From assembly GCF_027943255.1 (NCBI RefSeq), contig NC_072895.1, positions 28,308,001 to 28,372,000 on the forward strand: a DNA stretch of 64,000 bases. The letters are read 5' to 3'. The translations under genes and the position numbers were made by a program. The notes beneath the pieces were generated by a model. That model ran no database searches, had not been told where the DNA came from, and saw nothing but the letters and a program-made list of their open reading frames with translations. Shown in pieces: positions 11,375 through 23,131 of this stretch. How positions within the stretch are numbered: the first letter of the stretch is position 1; each line of letters begins with the position of its first letter. The stretch is from Anastrepha obliqua (taxonomy: Eukaryota > Arthropoda > Insecta > Diptera > Tephritidae).

Positions 11375-12200
11375 ACTGAAGCCTCCCACCAATCAACTGA
11401 TTGAATCTTGTCAGAGGGGTTTTAGAGCAGGAAAATTCACAATCGACCAGATATTCACAGTAAGCCAAGTCTTGAAAAGTAAAAAAATAATAATGATAAA
11501 GAAGCAAAGCGAATGGGTTTGGTGGTGAACGAACACATCCCGCCATCAAATAAACAGACGCGTTTCGACACCTTTGTCCCTGTTGACAGTTATGATTTCG
11601 AGGTTGTAAGAGACTTCGTTTATTTAGGAACCAGCCTTAACACCGATAACTATGCAAACTTTGAAATCTAACGTAAAATCTCTCTTGCCAACAAGTGCTA
11701 CTTTGGACTAAGTAGGCAACTGAGAAGTAACACTCTGCAAGGCTCTCATCATGCCTGTCCTAACGTATGGTGCAGAAGCTTGGACGATGACAACATCCGA
11801 TGAGGCGACGCTTGGAGTGTTTTGAAGAAACATTCTACGGAATATTATTGGACCTTTGCACGTTGGTGACGGCGAATATCGCAGGCGATGGAACGATGAG
11901 CTGTATGAGCTTTACGACAACATAGACAAAGCGCAGCGAATAAAGATCCAAGGGCTCGGTTTGCTGGGTCATGTCGTCCGAGTGGATAAAGAGGCTTGGC
12001 TCTGAAAGTATTCAATGCGGTACCAACTGGTGGTAGCAGAGGAAGAGGCAGGCCTCGTCTACGTTGTAAATATCAGGAGTTGACTTCACTTGGTGTGCCC
12101 AACTGGCATCGGTAAGCACGAGAAAGGAACGACTGGCGGCTTAATTAAACTCGGTCAAAACTATTAATCGGTTTTCGCGCCAATCATGAAGGAGGAGAAG
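11375..12200 (+). mobile_element. RTE-like LINE remnant (family D, copy 1)
   Basis: This copy carries an RT block, GFRAGKSTIDQIFT-like (about 11413), followed by DFEVVRDFVYLGTSLNTD (about 11595). After that comes a C-terminal tail reading ELYELYD, KVFNAVPTGGSRGRGRPRLR and a tryptophan-arginine motif. It is broken by frameshifts and an internal deletion between the two RT parts. The 3' end finishes in a purine-rich GAAGGAGGAGAAG. The same 3' tail recurs at 33.7, 38.2, 38.5, 51.4 and 59.2 kb. RTE is my best clade guess. Confidence 0.75.
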
Positions 12201-12234
12201 AAATTCTATATGGATTCTCTTTAGTCCATCTTCA

Positions 12235-12350
12235 CTACGATTCTCCTCGATGTCACAATAGCCAGGCATCCGTATTCTATTCGGGCGAAGAGACTCAGCC
12301 AACTCTTTCAGAGATGTGCGGCATTTCATGGCTACCTTGGGGGCTTCAAC
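12235..12350 (-). mobile_element. RNase H fragment of I/LOA-like LINE
   Basis: The minus strand reads KVAMKCRTSLKELAESL and then MPGYCDIEEN. This parallels VAMKCRASPNELAES...WAPGHCDIEGS in the element at 54.9-56.4 kb. It is a roughly 38-residue piece of a LINE RNase H domain, otherwise eroded. Confidence 0.6.
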
Positions 12351-14469
12351 TGCTTTGCGAGTCAAAGTCAAAGGCCTTCGAAATACTTATTTTTAATTCT
12401 AAATACTCCGTTTACTTCGATACGCATATATTAGGGAGGGAAATACAGAATCACATGGTTGTAATTTATTTAGCTTCAGCAGGAATTCATTTTTCAAGCC
12501 TACATACTTTTGCTTGTACAGTTCATGACATCGGTAGCTAACGGTAGCTATAGGCATTTTGCTTAGCCTAGTCACTATTCAAGAAAACAAAGTCGTCGAA
12601 TCCGCATAAAAACTGTGTAAGTATTAACTGCGTCCGGCGGTATTTATTTCCTAAATGTGCTACCTTTTTGTTTTTCGAAAGGATTTTATTACTTCACTAC
12701 ATCCTTTGCGTGCGAAGTTATTAATTCCAAGCTGGCACAACACTTGCAGCGCGGCATAGAAAGGGAGGAGGAGGTGCGTAAATTACGCTGGCGCCGCAAC
12801 CGGAAACCAATACGACAATTCCGCATATAAAGTTAGTTACTTTACAACGAGCAGCCCAAAAGGATTAGAGTACGAAAGTGAGAGGGAGGAGCAAAGATTG
12901 AAAATTAGGCGACGTGCAAAGAGGCATTGGCAAGTGGAGCATTGGTGGCATGAGATATGCACATTTGCTACGCTTTAAGAAGCATTTTATTAAGACACAT
13001 TCGTAGGAATTTACGAGCGAGTGCATGCCAGAGTGAGTAGCGAACACGCAACAGGAGGTGCCACAAAGGATGAAGTGGTTGCGCATAGCCGCTACATACG
13101 CGCATACATGCATACATACATACATATGTGACCAAACAAGCAACGCCTTAGTGGCAATAATTCACCAAACTGCAATTTTGCGTCAAAACTTAAGCAAATC
13201 CATGAAATGGTCGCCGCTATGCTAAAATTACCCTGCCCCTACTGGTGGCCGTTGTTATTACACTCGCCGCGCTTCCAGCGCTTCTCTGTGATCGGTCGTA
13301 TAATGCAATTACAGGCTACGCGTTTTTACAAGATATCCTTTCATGTTGCCATTATGGCCGGTGGCCATAAATCCAGAGCTACATGGATTCTATTACCACG
13401 CAATTATTAGTGACCTAATTTCTTCCACAATTTTCTACTTTTTGTCGTTGTTATTGGCTATCATCACTGTGCATGTGCCACACTCAGTGTGAAACACTTC
13501 ACTTTGCAGCAAACACTGCCGTCGACTATCGTGGAAAGCTGAAGGATATGCGCCAGCTTGTCACACCATTGGTTTCGGGCACATTGCCGCGCTTTTATCT
13601 CAGACGTGGTTGTTGTTGTTGCTCTTGTCACGCAAAGTGCTTGCTTGGCTGCCCGCAGCGGTCCGTGAATTGTGCTCGCTGCTTTGCGTTCTATATACGT
13701 ACGCGAATGTATGTATGAGTGGATGTGTCTCTCTCTCTATGTCTTCTATGTTCAATTGCCCCCATTTACGCTGCCAAATGATTATTCACACACAAAAAAA
13801 GTTCTGCTCTTAGCGCAATATGAAATCAATCTGTATGCACTTTAAGTTATTTCCGTTTGGTGTTTTTTTTTTTTGTTATTGTTCTTGGTTTTCCTCTTAT
13901 GTGCCAACGCACTTTTGGCATTCGCTTTAGTTGTCGTGGCCTTAATAGCTTCTTGCTGATAGATAACTGCGCATAAACTCGTATAATAACAAAAGTGTGA
14001 CTGGCTGTTAGCAGCAGCAGCAATTAAGTGCCCAGCATCCGCTTGAAGTTTTGAATAAAAAAATCATTTGGTAATTTAATAAAAGTACTTCGAATTGAGT
14101 GACCCTCAAGTTGATTTTTGCTTCAGCTTTGATGAATATTTAATAAATTTTCACTGAGCTTTTGCCAATATAGGGCTACTTGCCTTGCTTTCTGGTATTC
14201 TGATTAGGGAGGTAGCAGGAGTTTCAGCGATATGTAAAGGACCTTAATTGTACTATAATTTAAGTGGCGGGATGAAAATCCACAAACTTGACCTGTCATT
14301 ACTACTCTTTTTTTTTTGTATTTTTTCATCATAAAACTGTGCTCGTCTGTGCTGTTGTTACGGCAGCTTCTTCCTATTTGAGTTTATATAGTCCGACGTA
14401 ACTGCGTATTTTGACGTGGAACTGTACTTGTTTGTACCCTTGAATTATTAAATGATTGTTGTAAATTTT
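12351..14469. other. Intronic DNA without recognised gene
   Basis: Mostly complex, non-repetitive sequence with short T and CT runs. I see no exon joined to brp and no element ends. Short frames here do not resemble known proteins. Confidence 0.55.
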
Positions 14470-16310
14470 TCGGAAAATTGGGTAGGCTTAATAAGAAGCA
14501 AACTGGAAAAATTAGAAAAAAAAATTTCGGATTTATTCAATGTGGTAAATTTTGGTATAGAGTTTTCCAAAATGAAATATATTCGGCACTTTTTATTTTA
14601 TTTTAAGGCATTTTGCTAAAAGTTTTTGGAGAGAATTTGAGATTATTCAATGCTGAAAAATGTAGTATAAGTATTAAAAAAAAAAAACAAAAATTAATAA
14701 TTTTGTTCAAAATTTTTGGGGAAAATTTCAAATTTATTCAATGCTGAAAATGTTGCTATAGAGGCTTCCAAAATGAAATAAATTCGGTAATTTTTGAAAT
14801 TTTTTATTTTTTTTTCTAACTTTATTGGGAAGAAGTTTAGGCATTTTTGGAGAAGTTTGGGATTTATTAAATGCTGAAAGTTTTGGTGTAGAGTTTTCAA
14901 AGAAAGTTTTTTTTAATATAAATTTAAATACTTTTTTTCCAAAAGATTTAATCATTTTGTTCAAAATTTTTGGAGGAAATTTGACATTTATTCAATGCGG
15001 AAAACTTAGGGATAGAGTATTCAACATGTTGAGCATTGAATAAATCTCCAATTTTCTCCAAAAATTGTGAACAAAAGTATATATATAAGTATACAATTTT
15101 TTAATTTAATTTAAAATTTTTTTGTTTTTGTTTTTCTGAAAATTCTATACTAAAATTTTCGCCATTGAATAAATCTGAAATTTCCTCCAAAAATCTTAAA
15201 CGGAATGATTAAATTTTTTTCACAAACAATTTTTTAATTTAAATTTAATATTTTAAAAATTTAAATTGAAAATTTTTTTTGTTTGAAAAAATTTTATCAT
15301 TTTGTTTAAAATTTTTGGGGAAAGTTTCAGATTTATTCAATGCTGAAAATGTTGGCTTAGAGGCTTTCAAAATGAAATAAATTCAGTTTGAAATATTTTA
15401 TTTCCTTTTAGTTTTTTAAGATAGAATGTAGGCATTTTGCTCAAAGTTTTTGGAAGAAGTTTGAGATTTGTTCAATGCTGAAAGTTGTGGCATAGAGTAT
15501 TCAAAAACAAATATTTTTTTAATATAAATTTAATATTTTAAAAGTTCAAAATTTAAATAAAAATTTTTTTTTGGGAAAAAATTCAATAATTTTGTGTAGA
15601 GATTTATTACAGATTTATTCAGTGCTGAAAATGTTGGTATAGAATTTTCAAAAAAAAAAAAATTATTTTAATTTAAGTACTTTTTCCCCAAAAATTTTGA
15701 ACAAAATATTTGGGGACAAAATTTCAGATTTATTCAATGCTGAAAATTTTTGTATTAAGTTCGAAAAAAAAATTTTTTAATTTAAATTTAATTTTTTTTT
15801 TAATTTTTTTAATTTAAACTTAAATTCAGCAATTTTTTTTTTCATTTCAAAATTTAAATTTAAAAATTTTTTTCATACAAAAATTTTAATTAAAAATATT
15901 TTGAAATGAATTTAAATTTAAAAATATGTTTCATATAAAAATTTTAATTAACATTTTTTTTTTATTTTGTTCAAAAGTTTTGGAAAAAATGTGAGATTTT
16001 TTCAATACTGAAAATGTTGGTATAGAGGGTTTCAGAATGAAATAAATTCGGCGCTTTTTGACATTTTTATTTATTTTTAGTTTGGGAAACAATTTCATTG
16101 TTTATTAAAAAGCCGTAGGGGAAATTTGAGATTTTGCAATGCTGAAAATTTCAAAATCAAATGTTTTCGGCACTTTGGAAATGCAAAAATTGCTTTTTAG
16201 TTTTTGGAGATAAAATATATTTACCTGATTCACCTATTTTCTTTTAATTCAATTTTTTCGTTCAAAATTTTTGATGAAAAATATTTTTTGCCCTCTTTGA
16301 AAACACTTCA
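14470..16310. repeat. Degenerate AT-rich repeat field
   Basis: About a dozen diverged copies of one motif family occur: TTTGTTCAAAATTTTTGG, then GATTTATTCAATGCTGAAAA, then a GTATAGAGTTTTC-like block and AAATGAAATAAATTCGG. Spacing is irregular (about 100-180 bp). Most copies are in plus orientation, for example near 14735, 14865, 15325, 15725 and 15990. Two are inverted, near 15035 and 15170. It looks like an old, locally rearranged satellite. Confidence 0.7.
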
Positions 16311-16867
16311 AAAGTTGCGAGAATCCCACTATGAATTTCTCAGGGATTACTGAACAGAGCCTCGGCTATTAATAAAAACCAACGACAAACAAAACGGAGG
16401 TCCCCCTCATGGGGCTGGTACGCATATTGGAGTTATCCTCCAAATTGAAGGTCACAGTGTAATATTACGTCGCCTCCGAAAGGCAGGTAGCTTTTATGAG
16501 TAGCATTTTCAAAGGAAGAATGTATGTAGATGCCTTTCGTTACCCGCTGCGGGATGAGGGATATTAGGAAATAATTTTCTCATTTGATGTTAAAAAGCAG
16601 ACCCAACTCACACGCAGTAACACTCACACACAAGCCATTCGACTGAGGCGGTCAGTAAGAAGAGTTTGAAGCAGATTAATAAGAATTTGATAAAATTATT
16701 ATAAATCACAAAGATTTCGTGATTCACCATAAGATATTTCGTATAATGGTTCGCATTGCTGAGTTTTCGCCTTTTTTTTTTAAATTAGCTCTGGTTAGCT
16801 CAGTATTTAGGGGTTGGAGAGGCATTTGTGCTTAGTTAGAAACAAAAAACCTGGTAGGGTTACTAAT

Positions 16868-16943
16868 TTTGAAAAGGGCAAACCAAGAAGCACCGAGAGA
16901 AACGAGAGAATGGTAACTTCTAATAAAAACACTCAGGCTAAAA
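16868..16943 (-). mobile_element. 3' end of LINE family C, separated by nested insertion
   Basis: Positions 16925-16943 match 19 bases of the reverse complement of the 3' UTR at about 57713-57733. The preceding 50 bases align loosely with the sequence that follows there (TTTGAAAAGG...CCAAG-AGCACC). This is the detached 3' terminus of the element continued at 18110-18480. The R1-like LINE in between split it. Confidence 0.65.
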
Positions 16944-18109
16944 AGCTCGAAGTCATCCTTATGACAGGAGGTCACATGCCACTCGAGGTCAGCATGCAAA
17001 TAGGCGACACGTCCTTAGTGACCCAAAAAATAGTAAAATACTTAGGTATTCAACTTGACTGCAGGCTTACACTCTGGGCCCAGATACGGCATGCGGCTAC
17101 CAAAGCAGCAAAGGTCACGGGTATGCTAATTAGATTAATGGCAAACATCGGTGAGCCAACACAGAGTAAAAGAAAGCTAATTATGGCGGCAACAAGCTCA
17201 ATTCTCCTGTACGGCAGCGAGGTATGGGGAATTGCAAATCCAAGCGCAAAGCACTGGAGGCTGTGCACCGAACAGCGGCACTCAGAGTTGCCTCAGCCTA
17301 CCGCAATGTCTTAGGCGCTGCAATTTTTTTGATGATCAGCGGTCAGATACCCATCGACCTCATGGTCCGGGAACGAATGGATGCGTAGGATTCCAAGAAG
17401 AAACACGTCATCCTTTAACTTCCCAGAACGGAGACGCGTAATCATGCTGCGGTGGCAAAGCTGATGGGACACTGAACCGAGTGGCAGATGGACGGCGAAA
17501 CTTATTCCATCAATTGACAAACGAGTCCAAAGGAGCTTCGGAGAAGTGAACTACTTCTTAACCCAGTTCCTCTCGAGCCACGTATACTTCCGGAGTTACC
17601 AACCGTATGGGCAAGGTAACCGATTCCAAATGCATATACTGCGAAGCACCGAGCGATGACGCTGAACACACGTTTTTTTAGTTGTAACAGATGGCTCGCA
17701 GAAAGAAATGCTCTGAGGGAGCAGATTGGCGACATCGCGCCGAGCAATATAATCAGCAAAATGCTCGAACGCCGGGAAAACTGGAACGCGGTAAAGAAAT
17801 ACATCGAAAGCGTACTACGAAAAAAAAAAGATTGACCTCGACACAGTGCAACAAAGCGAAACCGCACAGATAGAGACACAAGAAGACGAGCCTATGGACC
17901 CAGCCGTGGGTGAATAGAATTGGTCCTTTATGGATGCCGTTCTGGGCCCTCCCGAAGTAATATAGAAAGCAATTCCGGGAAGGGTATCTCCCCAGAAGGA
18001 GAGGAGGTATCGTTTTAGTGGCCACACCACACGACGCAGTAGACGACGGTCGCTGTAAGTGCGAAGGCATTTTGAACCCTACCTCACGCACCAAAAAAAA
18101 AAAAAAAAA
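16944..18109 (+). mobile_element. R1-like LINE fragment nested in another LINE
   Basis: This is the C-terminal half of an R1-like ORF2. It starts KLEVILMTGG, continues VKYLGIQLDCRLTLWAQI and SILLYGSEVWG, then passes through shifted frames to EHTFFSCNRW and LERRENWNAVKKYIESVL. It ends in a 3' UTR and a 17-base A run (18093-18109). It is 5' truncated, with frameshifts near 17265 and several stops, and is dead. The apparent open frame starting at 16814 is chimeric: its first ~40 codons belong to the host element. Confidence 0.8.
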
Positions 18110-18480
18110 CACAGCGTATTGTATGCAAAGCTCTGGACAGTACAAGGGTAGATAGTCAAGGAAGAAAGGAGAAAAGTATAAGAGAAAGGAAAGAATAGAG
18201 ACAGAGACAAAACTAGTTAGTCCAGTGAGAATTTTCCAGATTCTTTGGCAAATCTGTAAACATCCTCCAGTTTGAGAGAACGAACATTGCTCATTCTCAT
18301 GACATCGGAAGACAAAATACGTAGCCTTGCTCTAGCAAAGGCAGAACACCCACCGGGCAAATGCTCTGTGCTGTCCACCTCCTCCAAGTGAGACAGGAAA
18401 GTCGAGCGCTCAATGATTCCAATGGCGATCATATGCTGAACCCATGGGCTTTGTCCTATGTGAGCCGAACCCCTTAGTAC
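18110..18480 (-). mobile_element. LINE family C 3' region (copy 2)
   Basis: The reverse complement matches the end of the element at 56.76-57.79 kb. It covers the coding part (PMGSAYD, then a cysteine-rich EHLPGGCSAFARARLR) and then a 3' UTR with CTATCTCTGTCTCTATTC-like wording. The sister copy reads EHFLCECPAFARALLR at the same place. It stops abruptly at the A run of the nested LINE and resumes at 16943. Confidence 0.75.
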
Positions 18481-19670
18481 CCTATTTACTTATCACAAAT
18501 TTTAAACAAAAAATGTTCCAAACAATGGACCCTTGATTGCTTGAGACTTAAAGAGACGTCTATGTACACTTTTTTATGAAAATTTTTAAATTTACATATT
18601 TGACTAGTGCACGTAAATTCAGGTGAAAGCGCCTCACCGTATGCTTGAATATTTTTATAAATAGCGCAATGAATGCAAGAAACAATTGTTGAGGAGAATC
18701 TGCATAATAAGTGGGACTTTATGTACGTAAAAATAGAAAAAGTGATATTAAAAGGCAAAGATACCATGGAAATCACGAGCAAATTAAAATAGGGAGCTTT
18801 GTAAAACTACGTTCCATATAAAAGTGAAGAAAAAACGAATAAAACCAACAACAAATATAATACAGTACACAGCAAACAGCACACGGAGTGCAAAACGATG
18901 CAATAAGTAAAATAACAACAACAAATAAACGCTACTGCACAGAATACAAAAACAATGAAACTGCGGTAATAAATAAATAGACAGCTTTTTAAGCAGAGTA
19001 GCAAAGTAGTAGAAGAAGACGACTAAGAAGAAGACGAGTATTATGAAAATGAAAAACATAACAAATACAACAAATGAGCGGAAAATACAAATAGACTAAG
19101 TACGAGTAAAGTACGTAGTTTGCGAAAACATATTACGGTAATATTTTTCTTCATTTAAGTTATACGGGTCAGATTAACAAAGAAGGCAGGCGAGTGGAGC
19201 GGTGTGGGGATACGAGGGCAAGCAAATCTATCAAATTGAATTTTGTTGTATATGCAGATGCACTCGCAACTTAAGAAACTTGTCAAGGGATGGAACATGA
19301 AAAAAAAAACAAAAACAAATAGTTGGATGCTTAAAAAGAAAATAACTGTAAAAAGGGCAAAAATGTAGGAAGAAAGCAATAATCATGTAGAAAAAGCAAA
19401 GACATGAATATGAAATGAGAAATGGGCAACATAATGTATTGGAAATATGTATGCATGTGTGTGTGTACGTGAGAAATGAGGACGAGCAGGACAAGGATAC
19501 GGTGAGGTGCTACATTACATAAATAACAGCAAATTTCGTGTGAGTGTGTGTGTGAGTGCGCTGTTCTACTATGAATCTGGAACAGTTCACTGCGCATTGT
19601 AGCTGTCCCATGTCAATATCACTACAGCCTAAATACTCGTATGCTATGAGCCTACTTACTTACATTCATA
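18481..19670. other. Intronic DNA without recognised gene
   Basis: AT-rich sequence, A-rich on the plus strand. Minus-strand frames of 70-98 residues are phenylalanine- and leucine-rich because of that base bias. No exon or element is recognised. Confidence 0.55.
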
Positions 19671-19671
19671 C

Positions 19672-19910
19672 CTAAGGATGTATGTATATGTGTATATGTA
19701 TATATGTGTGTATATGTATATATATATGTGTATATGTATATATATATGTGTATGCATGTATGTGTGCATGCATATTTGGAGACAAGGGTTTTTAGAGAAA
19801 TTAAAATTTCTGCTCTATCAATGTTGCCGACACACAAAAGTGCATACACATACACATATGCACATACACACATACACACATATACACACACATACACATA
19901 TATTCATAAC
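19672..19910. repeat. TATG/TACA microsatellite cluster
   Basis: A run of (TATG)n/(TATA)n words at 19678-19770 is followed at 19840-19900 by (CACATA)n words of the opposite sense. The two halves are roughly inverted and could pair. Overlapping open frames on both strands are artefacts of the simple repeat. Confidence 0.8.
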
Positions 19911-20519
19911 TAAGTTTAGGAATATTTATTTGTTTGCTGACTTATTACTTTCGGCTTGAATTTCGGCGCACAGGGAGTGGTGGTGGTGGTGGAACATATT
20001 TACGAGTGAATGCTACACTAACAGTTACTTACACACACATAGATACTTTGTACATACTAGGTATGTATGTATGCACTATGAAAGGTAAATGGTTGTACTA
20101 GTAAATATGAAATATTTGTATGCACGACGAAATGGTAGTCAAATGGTTTTTCATTGTTTTCTTTTTGTTTGATTTTTTTCATTTTGTTTTTCCTTTTGTT
20201 TTAGCTCTAAATACAGTTTCAAATGCAAGTTAAAGCAACAACAATTCCAAAAGTAACAACAACCAAACGAAAATTCAAACTAATAATCAAGTTAATGTAA
20301 TGAGCAAATTTCTAGGCATGTTTGTGTGGGTATGTGTTCTTGTAGGTGTGTGTGCGCTTCAATGAAATTATGAGGAAAAAAATTAAACAAAAAAAAAAAA
20401 AAATTATGATTTTTATGTATGCGTAGAATCTGAGCTGCGTTCGAATTTTTTATATTTTCGCAGCATTTGAGCCGATGATCTCATGAATTAGAGTCGAATG
20501 TTAAATAAACAATAAACAA
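19911..20519. other. Intronic DNA without recognised gene
   Basis: Contains a (GGT)n run near 19976-19992 and A/T tracts. Nothing coding is seen. Confidence 0.55.
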
Positions 20520-21520
20520 AAACAAGAACGAACATTTATTTTGTATTAAATGCTCATTAAGAATTTGAAAAACAAACAACAACAAAAAAAAAGAAATTCT
20601 TTCATATTAAATGCTCATGAAGAATTTGAAAAAAAACAACAACAAAAAAGATTTCTTTCATATTAAATGCGCATGAAGAATTAAAAAAAAAAAAACAATA
20701 AAAAGTAAAAATTTCTTTCATATGAAATGCTTATGAGGAATTTGAAAAAAAAACAACAACAAAAAAACATATCTTTCATATTAAATGCTTATGAAGAATT
20801 TGAAAAAAAAACAACAAAAAAAACATTTCTTTCACATTAAATGCTTATGAAGAATTTGAAAAAAAACAACAACAAAAAATAGAGAATTTTTTCATATTAA
20901 ATGCTTATGAAGAATTTGAAAAAAAGCAACAACAAAAAAAAAACAATTATTTAAGAATTTGAAAAAAAAACCACAACAAAAAAATTTCTTTTATATTAAA
21001 TGCTTACGGAGAATTTGAGTAAAAAAAGCAACAACAAAAAATAAAGATTTCTTTCATATTAAATGCTAATGAAAAATTTGAAAAAAATAACAACAACAAA
21101 AAAGATTTCATTCCTGTTAAATGCTCATGAAGAATTAAAAAAAAACAACAACAACAAAAAATAAAGATTTCTTTCAAATTAAATGCTTATGAATAATTTG
21201 AAAAAAGCAACAACAAAAAATAAAGAATTTTTTCATATTAAATGCTTATGAATAATTTGAAAAAAAGCAACAACAAAAAAAAAGCAATTATTTAATATTA
21301 AATGGTCATGAAGAATATGAAAAAAAAACAACAAATAAAAACTTCTTCTCTATTAAATGCTTATTATTAATATTGAAAAAAAAACAAAATCAAAAACATT
21401 TCTTTCATATTAAATGCTTACGAAAAATTTGAAAAAACAACAAAAAATAAAGATTTCTTTCATATTAAATGCTTATGAAAAATTAAAAAAAAAAACAACA
21501 ACAAAAAAGTTTCTTGCAAC
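20520..21520. repeat. ~60 bp minisatellite, about 17 units
   Basis: Each unit reads TTTCTTTCATATTAAATGCT, then TATGAAGAATTTGAAAAAAA, then a CAACAACAAAAAA tail. The ATTAAATGC word recurs about every 56-62 bp, for example near 20547, 20608, 20781, 20838, 21059, 21180 and 21467. One unit near 20945 is truncated. Units differ mainly in the length of the A and CAA runs, which suggests slippage plus unequal exchange. Confidence 0.9.
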
Positions 21521-22312
21521 AAAAAACAATTCTTTTGCCTATGATGATGAGCTGCATAATGACAGATGAGAAATCAAAAAAACCAAAGTAAAAAAAAAAT
21601 AAAAAAATAAAATAGTATAGCATTAAATAGTTGTTGTTACGCTAAATAACAGAGCATCAGCATATCATATACGTTTTAAGAGCATATTATTAGAAAAGTT
21701 TCGTAGCAAATTTCTAAAATGCTAACAATGATTCAAAAATAACGAGTAAGAAAGTACTTAATTTTCATACAGATTAAAGAAAAAAAAAACACAAAAAAAA
21801 ACATCTTGTGAATGTGTGTGTTCGTTAATAATTTTAAAGCCAAGTTAAACATAGTAATGAGTATTGAATTTTTTTCGGTGTAAATTTTCAAATGTTGCTC
21901 AATCACAAAAAAAAACACAAAAAACTTTACGCTATGTAAAATTTTCGAAAGACACAACCAAAGAGCGTTTTTACTACCAACTTCATGTAGTAGTAAAGGA
22001 AAGTATGAAAAATTGCAAAATTTGTGAGGAAATTTCTTTTGAATTGGGGTGTTTTATGTGGATTTTGCAAATCAAATGAATGATTTTGTGGCCACAGCGC
22101 TTTTTCCACAATTTTTTTTTTTAAACTCAGCGTGAATTGCTTATTGTTTGAAAATTTCTTTTGTTTTCTTTGTATGGGTTTATTTTGTATTGAAATTTCT
22201 TATTTTGGCGCAATTATTTTTTTTATAATTTTTTTAATTTTTAATTTCATTTTTATTTGTACTTTTTCGAATTATTTTGTTGACTTTCATATGTAACTTA
22301 AACAGTAATTAC
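21521..22312. other. Intron downstream of brp exon 6
   Basis: AT-rich sequence following the exon 6 donor on the minus strand. No further brp coding exon was found here or anywhere from 1 to 22312. Confidence 0.6.
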
Positions 22313-22368
22313 CTGTTTTTGGGCCATGGCTTGCATTTGCTGGAACATTTGTCGCTCCTCTTCTTTAC
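22313..22368 (-). CDS. brp: brp coding exon 6
   Basis: The reading frame continues from exon 5 with a split glycine codon (G plus GT), then KEEERQMFQQMQAMAQKQ. The acceptor is CTCTTACAG and the donor is CAG|GTAATTAC. This matches the ELKS-type coiled-coil segment that follows the MLQ-x-KGMG block in Drosophila BRP. The exon is 56 nt and ends in phase 0. The next exon is expected to begin with the LDEFRLEIQ-like block and lies outside the window. Confidence 0.93.
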
Positions 22369-23131
22369 CTGTAAGAGTTGGATGAGAAATTCGAAAGTTT
22401 CAAATAGAAAGCGAGGGAAATAATGAAATGCTATTGCGATAATTCTCTGAAATTCATCAATTTTATATACAAAATCAGATTTAAAGAATCAGCTAAACTT
22501 GTATACAGCGTTTTCAATACACTGTTTTCAATCCTAGCCAGTTGATATGGGAAATATAATATTTATAAAACAGTGTGTTTTATAATTATAGCGCAGGAAC
22601 TTATTGACGATTTTTGACAAGTTGTTTGTGTCTTATTTAATTTCAAACAAAGTCTTGAGTGGCGCCTTGGCTCGTACGCAGTAGCGAGCTCGAACGTGAT
22701 GTTGGTAGTGAGCCAGTTGCTGGCGGTTACGCAAAGATGTCATAACGCACATGAAAGAGCTCTCTCGCCATGTTAATAGCAAAGCTTTAGCTCGCACTGA
22801 ATGGAATGAGTGGAAAGAACGACTGAAGCGTGAATAGCGGCATCACCTCAACCAGCAGCCAACTACTCTGCAAGGACTGTGCGGAGTATCATAACTCATA
22901 GTTATAACGCAAAACCCTAAACAAATAGCTCGTTATATACTTATACCAACCAGTAACAATGAAAATAAATATTACTTTTAATAAAAATTTTAGTAAAAAA
23001 ATATTAATATAAAAAATTTTAATTTTAATAATAAATATAAATAAAAAAAATGAAAAAAAATACTCAAAAATTTAATGAAAAAAAAATTTATTTTAATAAA
23101 AATTTAATTTAAAAAAAATTTACAACAAAAC
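22369..23131. other. brp intron 5, unannotated part
   Basis: The stretch near 22680-22840 has unusually balanced base composition. Its plus strand reads MKELSRHVNSKALARTEWNEWKERLKR-like before a stop, which might be the C-terminus of a decayed transposon protein. I do not recognise it firmly. The remainder is AT-rich. Confidence 0.4.

Noticed and set aside
16814..17314. Single 166-codon protein-coding gene
   Set aside because: The frame is a chimera: its start belongs to the 3' UTR of a family C LINE in antisense and the rest to a nested R1-like LINE.
19652..19959. Overlapping 69-93-residue frames on both strands
   Set aside because: They are translations of TATG/CACATA microsatellites with Y, V, C, H and T repeats.
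20520..21520. CRISPR-like array of regular repeats
   Set aside because: The units are contiguous with no unique spacers and vary along their length. The DNA is from an insect, so it is a minisatellite.
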